Shown here: positions 44,901 to 57,706 of the stretch, piece after piece
Layout: each line of letters opens with the position of its first letter
How positions within the stretch are numbered: position 1 is the first letter of the stretch
Assembly: GCA_026119855.1 (NCBI GenBank)
Contig: JAOWBW010000113.1
Coordinates: 1,302,001-1,366,000 of the forward strand
DNA from: Campanula takesimana
Lineage: Eukaryota; Streptophyta; Magnoliopsida; Asterales; Campanulaceae
Direction: 5' to 3'
DNA length: 64,000 bases
Made by a program: the position numbers and the translations under genes
Notes under the pieces: generated by a model
The model's input: the letters and a program-made list of their open reading frames with translations, nothing else
Told to the model about the DNA's origin: nothing
Database searches by the model: none

Positions 44901-47900
44901 TTGACAGGCAACAATGGGAGATATAGGTTGTAACTGTGTAAAAGTTGTTCAAATGAGTGGATTGTTAGTTAAAACTTTTTGTAACTTCTGTTCTACCTCG
45001 TGCATATTTAGTGCCATTTACATCTGAAGCTGAAACAATCTTTGTGTAATTTGATACAGATATGCCTCTGAAGCAAACATCATCCGTTATGCAAAGATTG
45101 CTGTGCAGTTACAGAACAAAACTGTCCGTGATGTGGCCTTGCGGTGCAAATGGATGACTGTAAGTTTTACAGTAGTGATGCTTCCTTTCGTACTCAAAGC
45201 AACCCTTTTTTACTTATTGATAAAACTCCTGAGTTGCTTTTTTTCTTATTTTTTTGAGTATCTACATTAAAGTGGGATGTGTCCGGTGTTTGCTTTTTGT
45301 GGCCATGGGTCAAATGAGAAGCAGGTTGAAAGTGGCGTTTTGAAATTGGTTTATGTATCTTTATCCTACATATAATTTGTTATATAACGAAATTCCAACG
45401 ACACTAGCTTGGGGGGGGGGGGGGGGGTTGAGATTTATTAACCCACATTGGCTTGTTTAATTTTTAACGCTAATTATCTGAGATATTGAGGCCATACCAC
45501 TTGCTCATCAATTGGTTATGAGTCGGATCAAAGATCCAATTTTTAACAATCAAACATTATGGTTTTAGCCTATGTTTGGGCTTTCAACAACTAGTGACTT
45601 TAGAGAAATGACTATTTTGAAATATTCGACGAGATTGGAATGCTTGTTTTTTTTTCTCTTGGACGTCTGCTTTGATGTGTCATCTCTTGTATTTTTGATT
45701 CTTAAATCAATCTACTTTTTTTTATTAAAAAACAATAATAATGGTATATTGTTAATAAAACTTGTTCGCTGTTGCATCAAGTGGATATAACAAAATTACG
45801 ATTGGTTATCATATTGCCGAATAAGACTTTCATACCATCCTATTAGATAATATCTGTTGCTATGGGGAGTATTTCAGCATTTATAGGTAATAGATGGACT
45901 AAGTAGATTGTCACTGCGGGTTCCACACTTCAATCCCCGCGTTTCGTTATGCAAGCGTGTGACATCTATGTACTTATGGTTATCCATAAATCCGTATAGG
46001 TGTATGCATGTGGTGGCATGGTCTTAAATTTAGGGCATTTATTTTTTTAAGTTGCATATAAATAAGCAAATTTCGTTGTATTTTGATCAATGCACTTATC
46101 AGTATGAATGGTTTCCTTCTATTTTAGTGTAATATTCATCATTTATGGTTAAATGAATAAATCATCCTATTTATACAAAGAAAGCGTTCACTTTCATATC
46201 AGGACTAATCTATGTTTTAGAACTCTTCTTCTTGATGTGCATCTTTTGCTGATTCCAGAAAGATAGTCCCATTTACTTTTTAGTGGTCAACTTGAGTGAG
46301 AAAGATAGTCCCATTACTTTTTAGTGGTCAACTTGAGTGACCTTTGACCAATTATTTATGTCAATCTAATTATCCTAGTAAAAGTTAAAAATTGTCATTG
46401 ATATTTTTTATAATGGTGTATCAATAACAAGTTTTAGAATTTCCATTGGGATCTTTTTGTTTTCTTAAATCTTTGGTGAAAGTTAAATTACGTTAACGAC
46501 CGAAAAAAAGTGGGACTAACTTTCTGGGACGGAGGGAGTACTTCAGAGATAATTTATGTATCAAAGGAGTGAGCTTGTAACTACACAAGCATAAGCTGTA
46601 GTGCATCCATTTGCTTACTATGATAATCTTTCTGTTTCATTGATGTTATCATAACATATCTACTTGTCTCTCCAGAAAAAGGAAATTAGCAAAAGAAGGA
46701 AAGAGGAGCATAGCTTAACGAAGAAACACAAAGATAGAAAGGTGACTTATTTTCGTGGAATTCTTCAGGATTGTGCCCTTTGTATATCCTTTTTGTTATA
46801 CATGACTTATCATCTACTCTTTTTCATCAGGAAAAAATGGCTGATTCTTTGACAAGTTCACCTCACTTGGTCACTCAAAATGGTTATCCTCCACAAGCTC
46901 AAGGAATTGTCACGAACTCTATGTTGTACAATGGTCAGTAAATTTCTGGTTTACCTGTTAGTTTTATCTTCTCGAATTTAAAGATAATGTTTGTGATATA
47001 TTCCCATTCTTCTATATCAGTCAATAGTTTTGTACGAACAATCTTATGTCAGCTAGCTTGCATATGCATCTTTGTTAGAACTTCCATTTGTAACCTTCCC
47101 ACTTAAGTCACAAATTCCTAAAAACATACTCCCTCCGCCCCTCTTTAATCTACAAAAAATGCCATTTTGATTGTCCCACTTTAATCCACAAAGTCTCAAA
47201 ATGGAAATGTTTTAATACTTTTTAAATAGTGGGACCTACTTGTCATACTCACAACAACTATCCACTTACTATTCTCTACCCCACTTTCTCTCTCCCACTC
47301 AACTATCTATACTCACAACACATCACCTTTTCAATCATTTTCTTAATTCTTGTGCCAAGACTCATTTTTGTAAATTAAAGAGGGACGGAGGGAGTAAGCT
47401 CTTAGATGTTGTCTTTTGATTTAATGGTTGTCTTCATACGGTCCCTAGTCCGGATCTACCCAGTTCTCAAATCTTTAAGACTAGAACGAAACCAACCTTT
47501 ATCCAACATATCATCCTAGTTGAGGAATATGAAACCAATATTTCATAGAGGTCGAAACTATTCAACTCACATATGCCAAGTTGATATTAGTAAGGCGTGA
47601 CAATACATAGGATCAAACTTATATGAATGGACCCCTGGGACGGACTCTGCTCATGATTTAGGTCTGAATTCAAGGACTCGACTTCCGGGACGATAACCCG
47701 TCGCCTTACTCCATACTTGTGCGGGCCCCCGTCAATTCAACGATCTATGTACGGAAAAGAGACTCCGCTCTAAATTGTTATTGAATTCATCGTTCTCTCT
47801 AAAAGTTTGTATAGGTTTTGTATCTCTTCTTCATGGATGTCCAAATGACCAAATTTAAGCCAATTTTCAGAATAACACATCTTACATTTACTTCATTATA

Positions 47901-50900
47901 CAAGTACGACTTGAAAATCCCTAGGGAACTAAAGGTGCTGGGGTAGGTATAGATAGTGTTACATGTCACAGTCCTGAGAGCTTTGAGATTACATACCAGA
48001 GATGGATATTGGACTATTAAAGCTAGAGAGAGGGATCTGCGTAACATGCTTTCTGAGTGTTGTCAATTTCTAGGGATAATTATTGGTTGTTTATCCCTTA
48101 AAATGAGGCCTTGATCTCTATTTATAGTGGATAATGGATGATTAAAGTACTATTTTTACGTACTTCTTCAGGTTTCGTTATCCTAATGATCGCTTTTGGA
48201 ACATAGGATAAGTAACAATGGGTGGGGCCAACATCATCTCTCTCTCTCTCTCTCTCGTCCCTCCCAGTTTCCAGGCTTAAGTGCCCTACTTGGTGAGATG
48301 TCATGACATGTCCTTTTCTCAGTGCATGGACATACTCACTCAGTTTGTGGAGTGACTTGTAGTCATAAACAATTCGCTTGAATTGTAAAGCGGTTACGTT
48401 GCCTTGTTATATATATCTACCTTTCTAGGGCTTCCCTTTTGGAATAGTGGTCATTCTCACTAAAGTTAAGCCTCAAAAAGCCTGCTGATTATTGTCGTAA
48501 TCTTAAATGCATTTATTCTCATATTTTACATTTCTTGTTATTTAGCAGACATTGATATGTTAATTCCAGCTGTTGTATTAAAAATTGGCATTTGTGCTGT
48601 TTGCAGTCATTGGTAGTCCAACAGGGCAGATTCTTCAGCAAAATGCTCAGACTTTACAACAGATCTCTGCCAATCTTGAAAATTTGCAGGTGATGTTTTT
48701 TTGCAGATGCAAGTTAAGTTCTAAGGTTCAACACATTCAATTTAGGTTAGCTACTCTGGACGCACTAAAGTTTAGCCTTTAACCTATGCAATGATTTAAC
48801 CGGTGCTTAGATTATTAACCATGTTGAAACTTGTTATGTCCCTCCGTCCCAAAATGAGCATTTTTAAGAAATTCAATACATTTACCTCAAAAAAAATAAA
48901 AAATAATAGATACTTGCAATTTTATGCCTACAAGGTGGATAGTAAGGGTAGTTATGTATGTCCACTAAAATTGCTTAAAAGTGAACTTTTTCAAAATGTC
49001 CATCTTAGTCAAAAGTGGACACTGGTTTTTGGCACGGGGGAAGTGATACTGTTTTTGGAAGTCAAAATTTTGTAATGTACAATTGTGAAGTACGCCCTCT
49101 GTCCCGGAATAAGTGTCGCTCTTTTTTGTCGTTAGTACGAAGGAATTTTGAGCACTAATTTTAAGTTAATTTAATTATCTTAATGAAAATTTAAAAATTG
49201 TTATTGATAGTATTTATAATGGTGTATCAATAACAAGTTTTATAATTTTATTAGGATAATTAAATCAACTTAAAATTATTGCTCAAAGTTCCTTCGTACT
49301 ATCGTACAAAAAAAGGGGACATTTACTCCGGGACAAACAGAGGGAGTATCATTCTTGTGTTCACTGTCCCATTGATGAGTGCATTTGTTATATTTGATGG
49401 AAATGATCCTGTCATACTGGATCTCTTCAAAAAAAGGGGACATCTACTAAGATTTTATATGGAATGAAAAACCAGCTATTTTAAATACAATTTCTACAAA
49501 AAATCTTTTGGAAGTCAACTTTGGGCGGTGGTAAAGAATGGGCGAAATTTTATCATTTTGTTTCGATTCTCTGAAAATGCGAACTATATGCCTAAGTCCT
49601 GTTTAATGGTATTCTTTCTACGTGGAAAGGATATTGCAAAAGATTATCTGAAAGTGGTTGTTCTGTAGCTAGAGCCATTCTGTGATCACGAATTGACTTT
49701 CAAACGTCTAGTGTCATATATGAAATTTGTGTTAACTTCATCAATTCTTTCATGTTTATTGATTTCTGGTAGAGAAAATAATGTTTGTGGAGAATATTCC
49801 ATTTCTAGTAGAGGATGTTGGAGATTTTCTTGTAACAGTAAGAACGTGGTATTCCCTTCGTCCCCTACTAGAGTAACATTTTACTAAACTCGAAAATTAG
49901 AAAATGGTTTGTATATATACTAGTTTTCTAAATTTCCCCATATCATTTGTACTCAAACTAGGTGCAAAATATTTGAATTCAGACTACGTGTGAAAATGAA
50001 GGCTAGATTAGGTAATTTGTTATAAAAAGTTCCTTTATGAAAAATGTTACTGTTTAATGCGACTTCCCAAAAGGAATACACATCTTTTCCATTGGGACGG
50101 AGGGGGTATTAACATGGAGAATTTCAGATTTTTTGTTTTCTTCTAAGCCTTTGTGTGCCCAAATAATGCTCTTTTCTTAGTGCTGCATATATTTCTCTCT
50201 CTCTTTTCATTCGTTTGGGTGTTTGGTTGTGCATGAACATTCAATGCTCTCTCTCTCTCTCTCTCTCTCCTGCGTCATTAATGTATTTATTCTTTTTTCA
50301 TACAGCTACATGAGAACTTCGGTCTGTTTTGCCAAGCTCGGGATAACATCCACAGAATCTTAAACAAGTATGTTTGTATCCATTAGTCCTCCTTTTCTTT
50401 TCTTTTTTCTATTTTAATCATTACCCAATTTTCTTTCTTTCTTTCTTTCTTAATATGTGCTCATATGTTGTCCCTCTAGCTCTCCAATGAATCATATTAA
50501 CTCGTGTATGAATTGGATTTAATACTATCATCTTCTTCCTTTTTTATCTGTTTCATTCTAACCATTCTATCTTATGTTCTTTTTTGTCTAGCTCATTGAC
50601 CAAAACTGATTTTAATTTTTAAGTTGATTGTGACAAAACCGTTGTACATGTTTCTCATATGACTTCACGCGAATGTGCTTCTATGTTATTTATGCATGCT
50701 CAGATTAGGTGTCAGAGTCCTTGAGATCATGTATTCTTATTATGTCAGAAGAGACGCCACATGTCTAAATTGAGTCCAGTTGAAGAAATAAGAAATAGTC
50801 ACATCAGCAAATTTCATTGAATAGCTAAACGAAGATATATGAAAATGTTAAAAGGAAGGTGCAGTGGTGCAAATCGCAAAATTGGAACTGAGTATGATTG

Positions 50901-53900
50901 GCTAATTCTTATTTTAAGGTTCAAAGTTATACCCTTATTATTTGTTTTGGGTCCAATGTTGTTAGTTTAGTCATTCATGGTCAATGGCCAGTTTACCCCA
51001 CACATGCTTGCAGTTTTAGTTGAGAAATGAAATTGACTAAATTTCCACTTTATGATGATATCAAGTGAATTATAGATGTAAAACACACAAAATTTAAAAT
51101 AAGAATGCAAGAGTCAAATAATTACTCATTCCAGACACGGTAACCTCTATTTCCATCTACCGCCATCACCTTTTTGTTCCAGCCACCATTACAACATTCT
51201 TCCTCCACTTGCTGCCACATCCTCCTCGTGCCCCTACCGCCATTATCTCGTTTCTCATCACACCACTACAACTTCTCTCTTCTCCCATCCTCTCTAAGCT
51301 TACTATTAGAGCTAATAGTAATTTTTAAATGGCTGAATTACAATATAGAGCCTAACGGAGCGATACCAGCTTAGGGCCTCACTCTCTGTTGTTTGTCAAT
51401 TTAGGGTCTTTATGCCAAATATTCGCCAAAATGGGGCTTTTTAACAGAATTTGTTAGAAAAATGTTAAGTTTCACGTGACTTGCTTGTGATGACAGATTG
51501 GATTAGTTTGAAATGATTATTTGTTTTTAGGGGTCAAATGCATTTTTAAGGAAATTAAGGGGAGGAGGAGAAAAACATTGCTATCTTTCTCTAGATAACC
51601 TATACCCCCCCCCCCCCCAATTTAAACCCAAAACCAAACCCCAATCGTCATCCCCGACACCACCCTTCATCTTCTCCGTCGCCATCCCTATCCCCACTCC
51701 ATCCCCACCATTACCGGCTGCCTGTTCCATTGCCCTTCTCCCCTTCTCCCATCCTCCCCACTACCCCTCCCCTTCCCCCTCCCTCAGTTATTTCGGTTGA
51801 AGCAAAGTGTGCCAGATGGGTTTTGATTTTGAATCAAATCTGCTTCCGCTCCCCTCCATTCCTCCCTTACATCCCTTTCTCCTCCTCCTGTGGTCTTGTC
51901 GAATATACCTAGACCTTTCTCTCCCTCACGCGTCTTCCACTTCCTCTTCCCTCCAATCTTTGCAATGAAGGCTGAATATAATAGATCTAGTTATTTTTCT
52001 TTAAGTGAAGAATTGTTGTTGTTGTTGACTATTAGACTGATTGCAAGAATGGGTGTTTGATTTTGTAGACTGGTTTGGACTATTTCTTTATATTTTATGT
52101 TTGATTGAAAATAAAGAATTAATGCATTTACTTTTTTCTTAAACCCATATGAAAGATTTTGAATCCCATATTTGGGTATATTTTTCCTTTATCTTCCATG
52201 TCTGATTCAAATAATCAGCATTGATTTTGTAGACTAAGAATAATTGAAGCGGAGACTGAAAATGAGTGTTTAATCTTGTTTATTACGGGTGGTGGTGGAG
52301 GTGGTGCTGGCGTGGTTGTGGTTATGGTGGTGGCATGGTTGTGGTTATCGTGGTGGCATGGTGGTTGCACTCTTAAAAAAGGTTAAATCCCATGGCTAAA
52401 TGTACAGCAATATTTTATTTATGTTTGAAAAAAACTTTTTTCTTACTTTTACTTGGTTATTTAGTTAAATTGTACATAAAATATGTTTATTCACTTTATA
52501 AATAATAGATACTTCATTTCTTTATTCTTTGTTTGTTTTTTTTTTTTTTTTTTTTTTTTTATAAATTGATTATTCAGTATTGGAAAAATGACTTTAATTC
52601 TGTTATAACACTTTTAAATCTTAGAATTTACGTGTGACCCTTGAAACTAATACCCATTTCAAACTAATCCAATTTGTCAACCACGTGCAAGTCACAACTT
52701 AGTTTTTTAACAAATTCCATTAAAAATCCACATTTTGGTGAAAGTTTGGCATAACTGGCCTAAAATTGACAGAATTGAAAAGTGATACCCTAAACCGGTA
52801 TCGCTCTATGGACATTAGGGCCTATTTTGTAATTTACCTTTATAAAATATGGGTATTTTTGTTAAAATGGACTATATGATTATCAAATTTTTATTAGAAT
52901 CTAGCATGTCACTGCTTAATATATATTATTAGACCCTATTGTGAAGAGAGAAAAAAGAATAGGCAACAATACACGTCAAAGACTTAATCCGAAGGGTTGT
53001 ACCCTAAGTCCAAAACGGATGTAAACATTGATGTCCAGATTACTACTAGCCCTTATATTAATTAATCCTTTAGACGTTTGCGAGCTTGTGGAGTGTTTGC
53101 AGTTTGTTTGTGTATATGAATGGAGAGGAACTCGAGGATATTTAAACTCAGTGATCACGAAAGCATCTTTTGTGGTAAAGAGTAGTCTATTTGGCTTATC
53201 TTTGGCCATATGCCAATGGTTCTTTTAAAGGTTTATCGCTCGATGACTTGAAGATAGACCGAAATGCTACTATAGTTTAGTGTACTTCCTTGTATCTTTT
53301 GTTAGTTTCTTCTTTCATTGTATATGGATGCCTTGTCCATCCTTTTGTTTTTTGTTCTTATTTTGATACAATCCTCTTTTTCAATCAAATGTATACTATT
53401 TTCGTCCCAAAATGAATGTCCAATTCAAATTTACTCTTAATCAAGAGCGAATTTGAAATTTTTATCGAATCATTTTGGGACAGACATCAAGAGCAAATTT
53501 GAAGACATTCATTTTTGGACGGAGGGAGTATATATACATATGTGTGTGTGTGTGGATTTTTGTTGAATTGCTTCACTTGTAGTAACCTTTGGATTGTCTC
53601 TTCTATGGAATTTGTGTTTGGGTTTAACTGTGAGAATTGACCTGTTTCTGATGTAAACAGGGTCAGTGAGTATTTGATTGCATTCATTTTCCTTCTCCGT
53701 ATTTGTAGGTCATATTCCTAGCTACTCCCTCCGTCCCAAAACGATTTTCACAATTTTTTCGACGTTTATGAAGGAACTTTGAGCAATGATATTAGGTTGA
53801 TTTAATTATCAATAGCAAGTTTTAGATTTTCATTAGTATAATTGAGTCAACCTAAAACTATTACTTAAAGATCTTTCGTAGAGTCAACCTAAAACTATTA

Positions 53901-54556
53901 CTCAAAGATCTTTCGTAGTAACAGCGAAAAAAGTAGGAAGATCATTTTGGGACGAAAGGAGTACTATTCATTGTTGGATTTGCTGCATACATTCTTTTCA
54001 CTTTGTCACGCTTATGTGGATTTGCCGCCCAAGTCCATTTTATGCCGTTTGGCTCGTCTAGAGCTATATCTCATGATCATGCATCTGCAAGCCTGCTAAT
54101 TCTGAAACCAATTATTATATACCATGCTTATCCTCCCACACTTTTACTATTTGATTGATCGAGTAAGAAAGGAAAAATAGAAAAATTACCACGGAACTTT
54201 CTGTCTGGTCACCAATATCAATGACTGATTCTACCTGATTGATGTATAAAATGTTACATACGCGTTTCCATGCTAGTCGTTGTGATTTATTCCTCATTAG
54301 ATGTATATATTGATGCTAGATGGAGGTGCTATTATAATTTTTATGATTTACAACTCTTATTTATAGACTTACGTAATCTTGGACTGTTTAGATTTCCATC
54401 TTTTATATATGAAACTAAACATTTATTTACTTGACGAATTGCAGCTTGGGGGACGTGCCTGAGAAAATGAAGCATATGCCAGCACTTCCGCAGCTAGATG
54501 AAAGGCTTGCAAACACAATTCTTCCCAACTCAATGCCCCCAAATCCAATGCAGTAG
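41905..54556 (+). CDS. SANT/Myb-like DUF3755 protein
   Basis: Nuclear, chromatin-type protein by domain; exact role not assigned. Seven exons join in frame: 41905-42104, 45060-45159, 46676-46741, 46831-46933, 48607-48689, 50306-50367, 54445-54556; 241 residues. Order: a low-complexity Ser/His/Gly N-terminus; a SANT/Myb-like helix block from W53 (DWTPDEQGILEDGL) to W98 (VALRCKWM); a very basic linker encoded by exon 3 (KKEISKRRKEEHSL); a Gln-rich coiled segment (residues 158-184); and the DUF3755 core LHENFGLFCQARDNI with a C-terminal MPALPQLDERLANTILP. The arrangement matches the plant family I recall for At3g07565. Coding sequence is under 6% of the gene span because introns are filled with elements. 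Each exon has good GT-AG borders. Confidence 0.9.
43954..44019 (+). repeat. tRNA-Lys-like segment, probable SINE head or tRNA pseudogene
   Basis: GTCTAGTTAAGTGGGTAAAG resembles the D-arm/box A of plant tRNA-Lys, and AACCTTGTGGTTGTGGGTTT followed by GAGTCTCACGAC resembles its anticodon, variable and T-arm with box B. The acceptor stem is not preserved, so it is not a working tRNA. A T-run follows. Confidence 0.5.
44280..44461. mobile_element. Stowaway MITE in DUF3755 intron 1
   Basis: Left TACTCCCCTGTCCCAAAATGA; right TCATTTTGGGACGGAGGGAGTA; GATCTTCCCATTT is mirrored inside. Confidence 0.85.
46250..46540. mobile_element. Stowaway-like MITE with internal 42-bp duplication (DUF3755 intron 2)
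   Basis: The right end CTTTCTGGGACGGAGGGAGTA pairs with a left CCAGAAAGATAGTCCCA. At 46257-46340 a 42-bp unit (AGAAAGATAGTCCCA through CTTGAGTG) is repeated in tandem with a one-base difference. Confidence 0.7.
47127..47396. mobile_element. Stowaway MITE in DUF3755 intron 4
   Basis: Left TACTCCCTCCGCCCCTCTTTA; right TTAAAGAGGGACGGAGGGAGTA. Confidence 0.85.
48838..49048. mobile_element. Degraded Stowaway-like MITE in DUF3755 intron 5
   Basis: Left TCCCTCCGTCCCAAAATGAGC; right TTTTTGGCACGGGGGAAGTGA. The ends match weakly. Confidence 0.5.
49091..49349. mobile_element. Stowaway MITE in DUF3755 intron 5
   Basis: Left ACGCCCTCTGTCCCGGAATAAG; right TTACTCCGGGACAAACAGAGG. Inner CGTTAGTACGAAGGAATTTTG is mirrored by AAAGTTCCTTCGTACTATCG. 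Confidence 0.8.
49850..50110. mobile_element. Stowaway-like MITE in DUF3755 intron 5
   Basis: Left ATTCCCTTCGTCCCCTACTAG; right CCATTGGGACGGAGGGGGTAT. Confidence 0.6.
51325..52846. mobile_element. MULE-like element with long terminal inverted repeats (DUF3755 intron 6)
   Basis: About 1.5 kb. The left arm (GAGCGATACCAGCTTAGGG, TTATGCCAAATATTCGCC, GATTGGATTAGTTTGAAATG) is matched by inverted counterparts on the right at 52650-52830, over more than 200 bp with divergence. The interior is C-rich on the left (C-run near 51606, CCTCCCCACTACCC) and G-rich on the right (GTGGTGGTGGAGGTGG). No transposase is seen. Target duplication unclear. The architecture parallels the element at 56168-57585, though the termini differ. 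Confidence 0.65.
53394..53531. mobile_element. Short Stowaway-like MITE in DUF3755 intron 6
   Basis: Left TTTTCGTCCCAAAATGAATGTC; right GACATTCATTTTTGGACGGAG. The interior repeats AGAGCGAATTTG and AGAGCAAATTTG. Confidence 0.7.
53723..53963. mobile_element. Stowaway MITE in DUF3755 intron 6
   Basis: Left TACTCCCTCCGTCCCAAAACG; right TCATTTTGGGACGAAAGGAGTA. A unit of about 41 bp (AGTCAACCTAAAACTATTAC through TCTTTCGTAG) is repeated twice inside. Confidence 0.8.
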
Positions 54557-55019
54557 TGAAGTTATGTAAGCCATTTGGACAGTTTGCTGAAGCCATAACT
54601 TCATTTCCGCACCGCATACGCATGGCAAACTTCAAGAAACAAGCGATGAACGATGTCGGTCCGTTCTGATTTTTTCAGTTCTCTGTTTTATTTAAAAAAA
54701 AAAATGGGTAAATAGGGTTGTAGTTAAATTATTGGTTATGGCCTTGAATGAATCGTTTAATGTAGTGCACTCTTTAGAAACATTGGAGGGGAAATAGCAG
54801 CATTTTGATTCTAGTCTAGTATTCTTGTATTCTCAAGTATTGAACAATGTTGGATAAAAGAACAGAAAAAAAATTACCGGATTATTTTCATTTTCCAAAG
54901 TAGATAAATTACGTTTGAATTTATATTCTTTTGATGTGATTTGACAAAGAGAGGAAAAATTTCAGAGAGCTTGTTGTGGTATTTTTTTTTTTCTTTTGGT
55001 ATGTTCGAACTTTGTATTT

Positions 55020-55640
55020 ATTAGTTTGTAATAACGATGATGTTGATGTCATTTAAAACATGAACTGACATTCTTTTAACACATGCACTGACACTCTCTA
55101 AAACACATGCACTTACACTCAATAAACACATGAACAGACACTTTTAAACATTACAACTGTTAAATACTACTACATCTGTCCCTAAATGAGTGTCCAAATT
55201 TCATTTTAAAAGACATTGAAAATCTCAACTTTGTTGTATAATTTGGTAGCAAATATTCATATATAATCTTGTAATTTCCTTTCCAAACATTTAGTTTTGC
55301 ACGTATAAAGAAACCGGTGAAAAAAAATCGAAAAAAAACATTTAGGGACAAAGTTATGTTAAATAAAGACGCTTATTTTGGGACAAAGATTTTTTGAAAA
55401 TGGACACTCATTTAGGGACAGAGATAGTATCACTTACAATCTTTAAACACATGACTAGTATTCAATAATGCATGAACTTACACTTTAAAACACTACAATT
55501 GGCACATTTAAATACTACAACGGACACTCTTAAAACCCTCGCACTAACACTCAATAACACATGAATTGATAATCTTAAACACTATAACATGCACTCTTAA
55601 ACATTACCAGTGCCACCGCACGAAGTTTCATTTATTTACA
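55020..55640. repeat. Degenerate short repeats (ACACATGAACTGACACTC type) split by a MITE
   Basis: Units of roughly 20-28 bp built on ACACATG-AACTGACACTCTTAA recur on both sides of the MITE at 55168-55429. Inverted-sense relatives (AAAGAGTGTCAGT) occur at 40530-40640. They may mark two copies of an old transposon end. Confidence 0.5.
55168..55429. mobile_element. MITE inserted in the short-repeat block
   Basis: Left ACATCTGTCCCTAAATGAGTG; right CACTCATTTAGGGACAGAGAT; ends nearly perfect. The body matches the element at 35330-35608. Confidence 0.8.
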
Positions 55641-56023
55641 AAATGTTACAACGCGTTTTCAAAACCCGTTTTTTTAAATATTAAAAAGAAAACTTGTTTT
55701 CCTTAATTAATGATCCATAATTATTTGGGCACAGACTAAGTACTCCCACTGTCTTGCAAGTTAATCTCAATTTATATTTCATGATCAATTTAATTAATGA
55801 TCCATAATTATTTTTTGAAATTTTTAATGATCCATAATTTAAAAAATAATTAATGATAAAAATAAAATTTTAAAACTTGTTACTGATAATTCATTTAAAA
55901 AAGGTACTTCCTCCGTCCCAAACTTTAGTGTCTCATAATTATTGCTACTTACTAAAATGTTCAATTTTCTGTCTTCTACAGACTCACAACAACTATCCAC
56001 TCACATTACTTACTTTTCTAACA

Positions 56024-57706
56024 TACTCCCGCCATCCCATTTTAAACTTCAAAATTTTCCATTTTAGGTGTCCTAGTTTAAATTTCAAAACTTAGAAAGG
56101 AATTTTTTTTAACTTATTTATTTGTGGGTCCCAAATATCATACTCACAACAATTACCCACTAACTATGAGTAAACTGCTTTTATGCACCTCGTACTATGG
56201 CCCCAACATCAATTTGACACTTGTACTGCTGAAACACTAAATGTATGATGCGTACTATTGTTTTAGAAACAAAATTAACCAATATTTCTAACGCCAGTTA
56301 ATTTTTTAACGGATTAGTCCTATTAGGCATTTGATGACCAGGTCAATGCATATGTGGCAGCTGACTGGATGTTGGGTTAGTTGATTAATTTTTGAATAGT
56401 TTCACTTTGCACCCTCCATTTAATCCCGATTAAAAATATCAATGGATTATGTTAGCCATTAACCTAACTTAACCCAATTCACACTTTGCTCAAGAAAAAA
56501 GAAAATAAAAACCCTCCCTATTTAAAAAATCCATCTCACTCTTTGCTCAAGAAAAATGAAAATAAAAACCCTCCCTATTTAAAAAATCCATCTTCTTCAT
56601 TTTATCTCAGCCAAAGCTTCCACCCACTGTCCATCCATTCCATTCACAATCCACCGCCGGCACCCCTACCTTCCAGTTAACCCACTTCCTTCTAGGTCTC
56701 CCTGCTCTCGCCAAAGCACCTACGTCATCCCCACGTCCATCATCGCCGCCTCCCGACCACGCAGCCCCTTCTGCTTCTTATCCGGTAAGATCCAGCAAAC
56801 ACCATTCACGCCCCTGCCCTCCACTTCCCATCCACACCACTGTCCCTCCCCACCCCACCTACTCTCCCCCCCCCTCGCCTCTCCACATCTTCTTCGACCA
56901 GCGATTCTCACCTTCTCATCCCCTTTCCAGATTTGTTTCCTTGACAATTGGAAATTCAGTCGCTCTTGTCCAAATGTTCGTCTCTCACTACTCGTCTCCC
57001 ACTCATCGCCGCCACTTATCACTCCAGATCTCTTCGTCTATATTTTCTGTTCGATCCCAGATATCGGATTTCAATGGAGATTTTTCAGTCGTTAATTTTT
57101 ATTTGTGTACGAATTTGGATTTTTGCTGCTTTGTTGATTTACGCGATCGAATTTTGCAGCCATGGATGGTGTTGGATTATTTTGGTGGTGTAACGGGTCG
57201 ATGAAGGTGAAATCGTGGTGGTTATCAATGGAAGTGGTTGTTGGTTGTGGGGATGTGGTAATTTTCACGAGATTTTTTTAAAAAATAAAAGTTCTACTGG
57301 GACAAAGGGTGCAAAGTGTTTAAATGTGATTAGACGGAGGGTGCAAAGTGAAACAATTTCAAAATTAAACAACTAGATCATCATCTAGTCAGCAGCCACA
57401 TAAGCATTGACTTGATCAACAATTGCCTAATAGGACTGATCCGTTAAAAATTTAACTGACGTTAGAAATGTTGGTTAATTTTGTTTCTAAAACAATAGTA
57501 CACATCATACATTTAGTGTTTCTGCAATACAAGTGTCAAATTGATATTGAGGCCATAGTACGAAGGGCAAAAAAACAGTTTACTCCACTAACTATTATCT
57601 ACCACACTTTCTCTCTCCTAGCAAACCATCTTACACGGTACATTACCATTTTCTTAATTCTTGAACTCAAATTTTTTTTAAAGTTTAAATTGAAACGGAG
57701 GGAGTA
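56024..57706. mobile_element. Inner Stowaway MITE, itself split by a MULE
   Basis: Left TACTCCCGCCATCCCATTTTA (56024); right AAGTTTAAATTGAAACGGAGG (ending 57706). The broken halves are 56024-56157 and 57586-57706. Confidence 0.7.
56168..57585. mobile_element. MULE-like element with 10-bp target duplication
   Basis: 1418 bp from GAGTAAACTG to CAGTTTACTC, flanked on both sides by CACTAACTAT (56158-56167 and 57586-57595), a 10-bp duplication. Arms of about 200 bp are inverted (CGTACTATGGCC, ATTTGACACTTGTA, AACACTAAATGTATGATG, TTTCTAACG). The interior is C-rich and carries a 57-bp tandem duplication at 56484-56597. No transposase or convincing captured gene is seen, so it is non-autonomous. Confidence 0.85.

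Larger units (their letters stand above)
42105..45059 (+). other. Intron 1 of the DUF3755 gene
   Basis: 3 kb. It contains a tRNA-like SINE-type segment (43954-44019) and a MITE (44280-44461); the rest is AT-rich and unassigned. Confidence 0.7.

Noticed and set aside
51730..51912. Pro/Ser-rich frame inside the first MULE-like element
   Set aside because: The composition follows the C-rich DNA; no domain.
56720..57022. GC-rich 100-codon minus-strand frame inside the MULE-like element
   Set aside because: Low-complexity Gly/Arg/Glu composition, no recognisable domain and no splice context; not supported as a captured gene.
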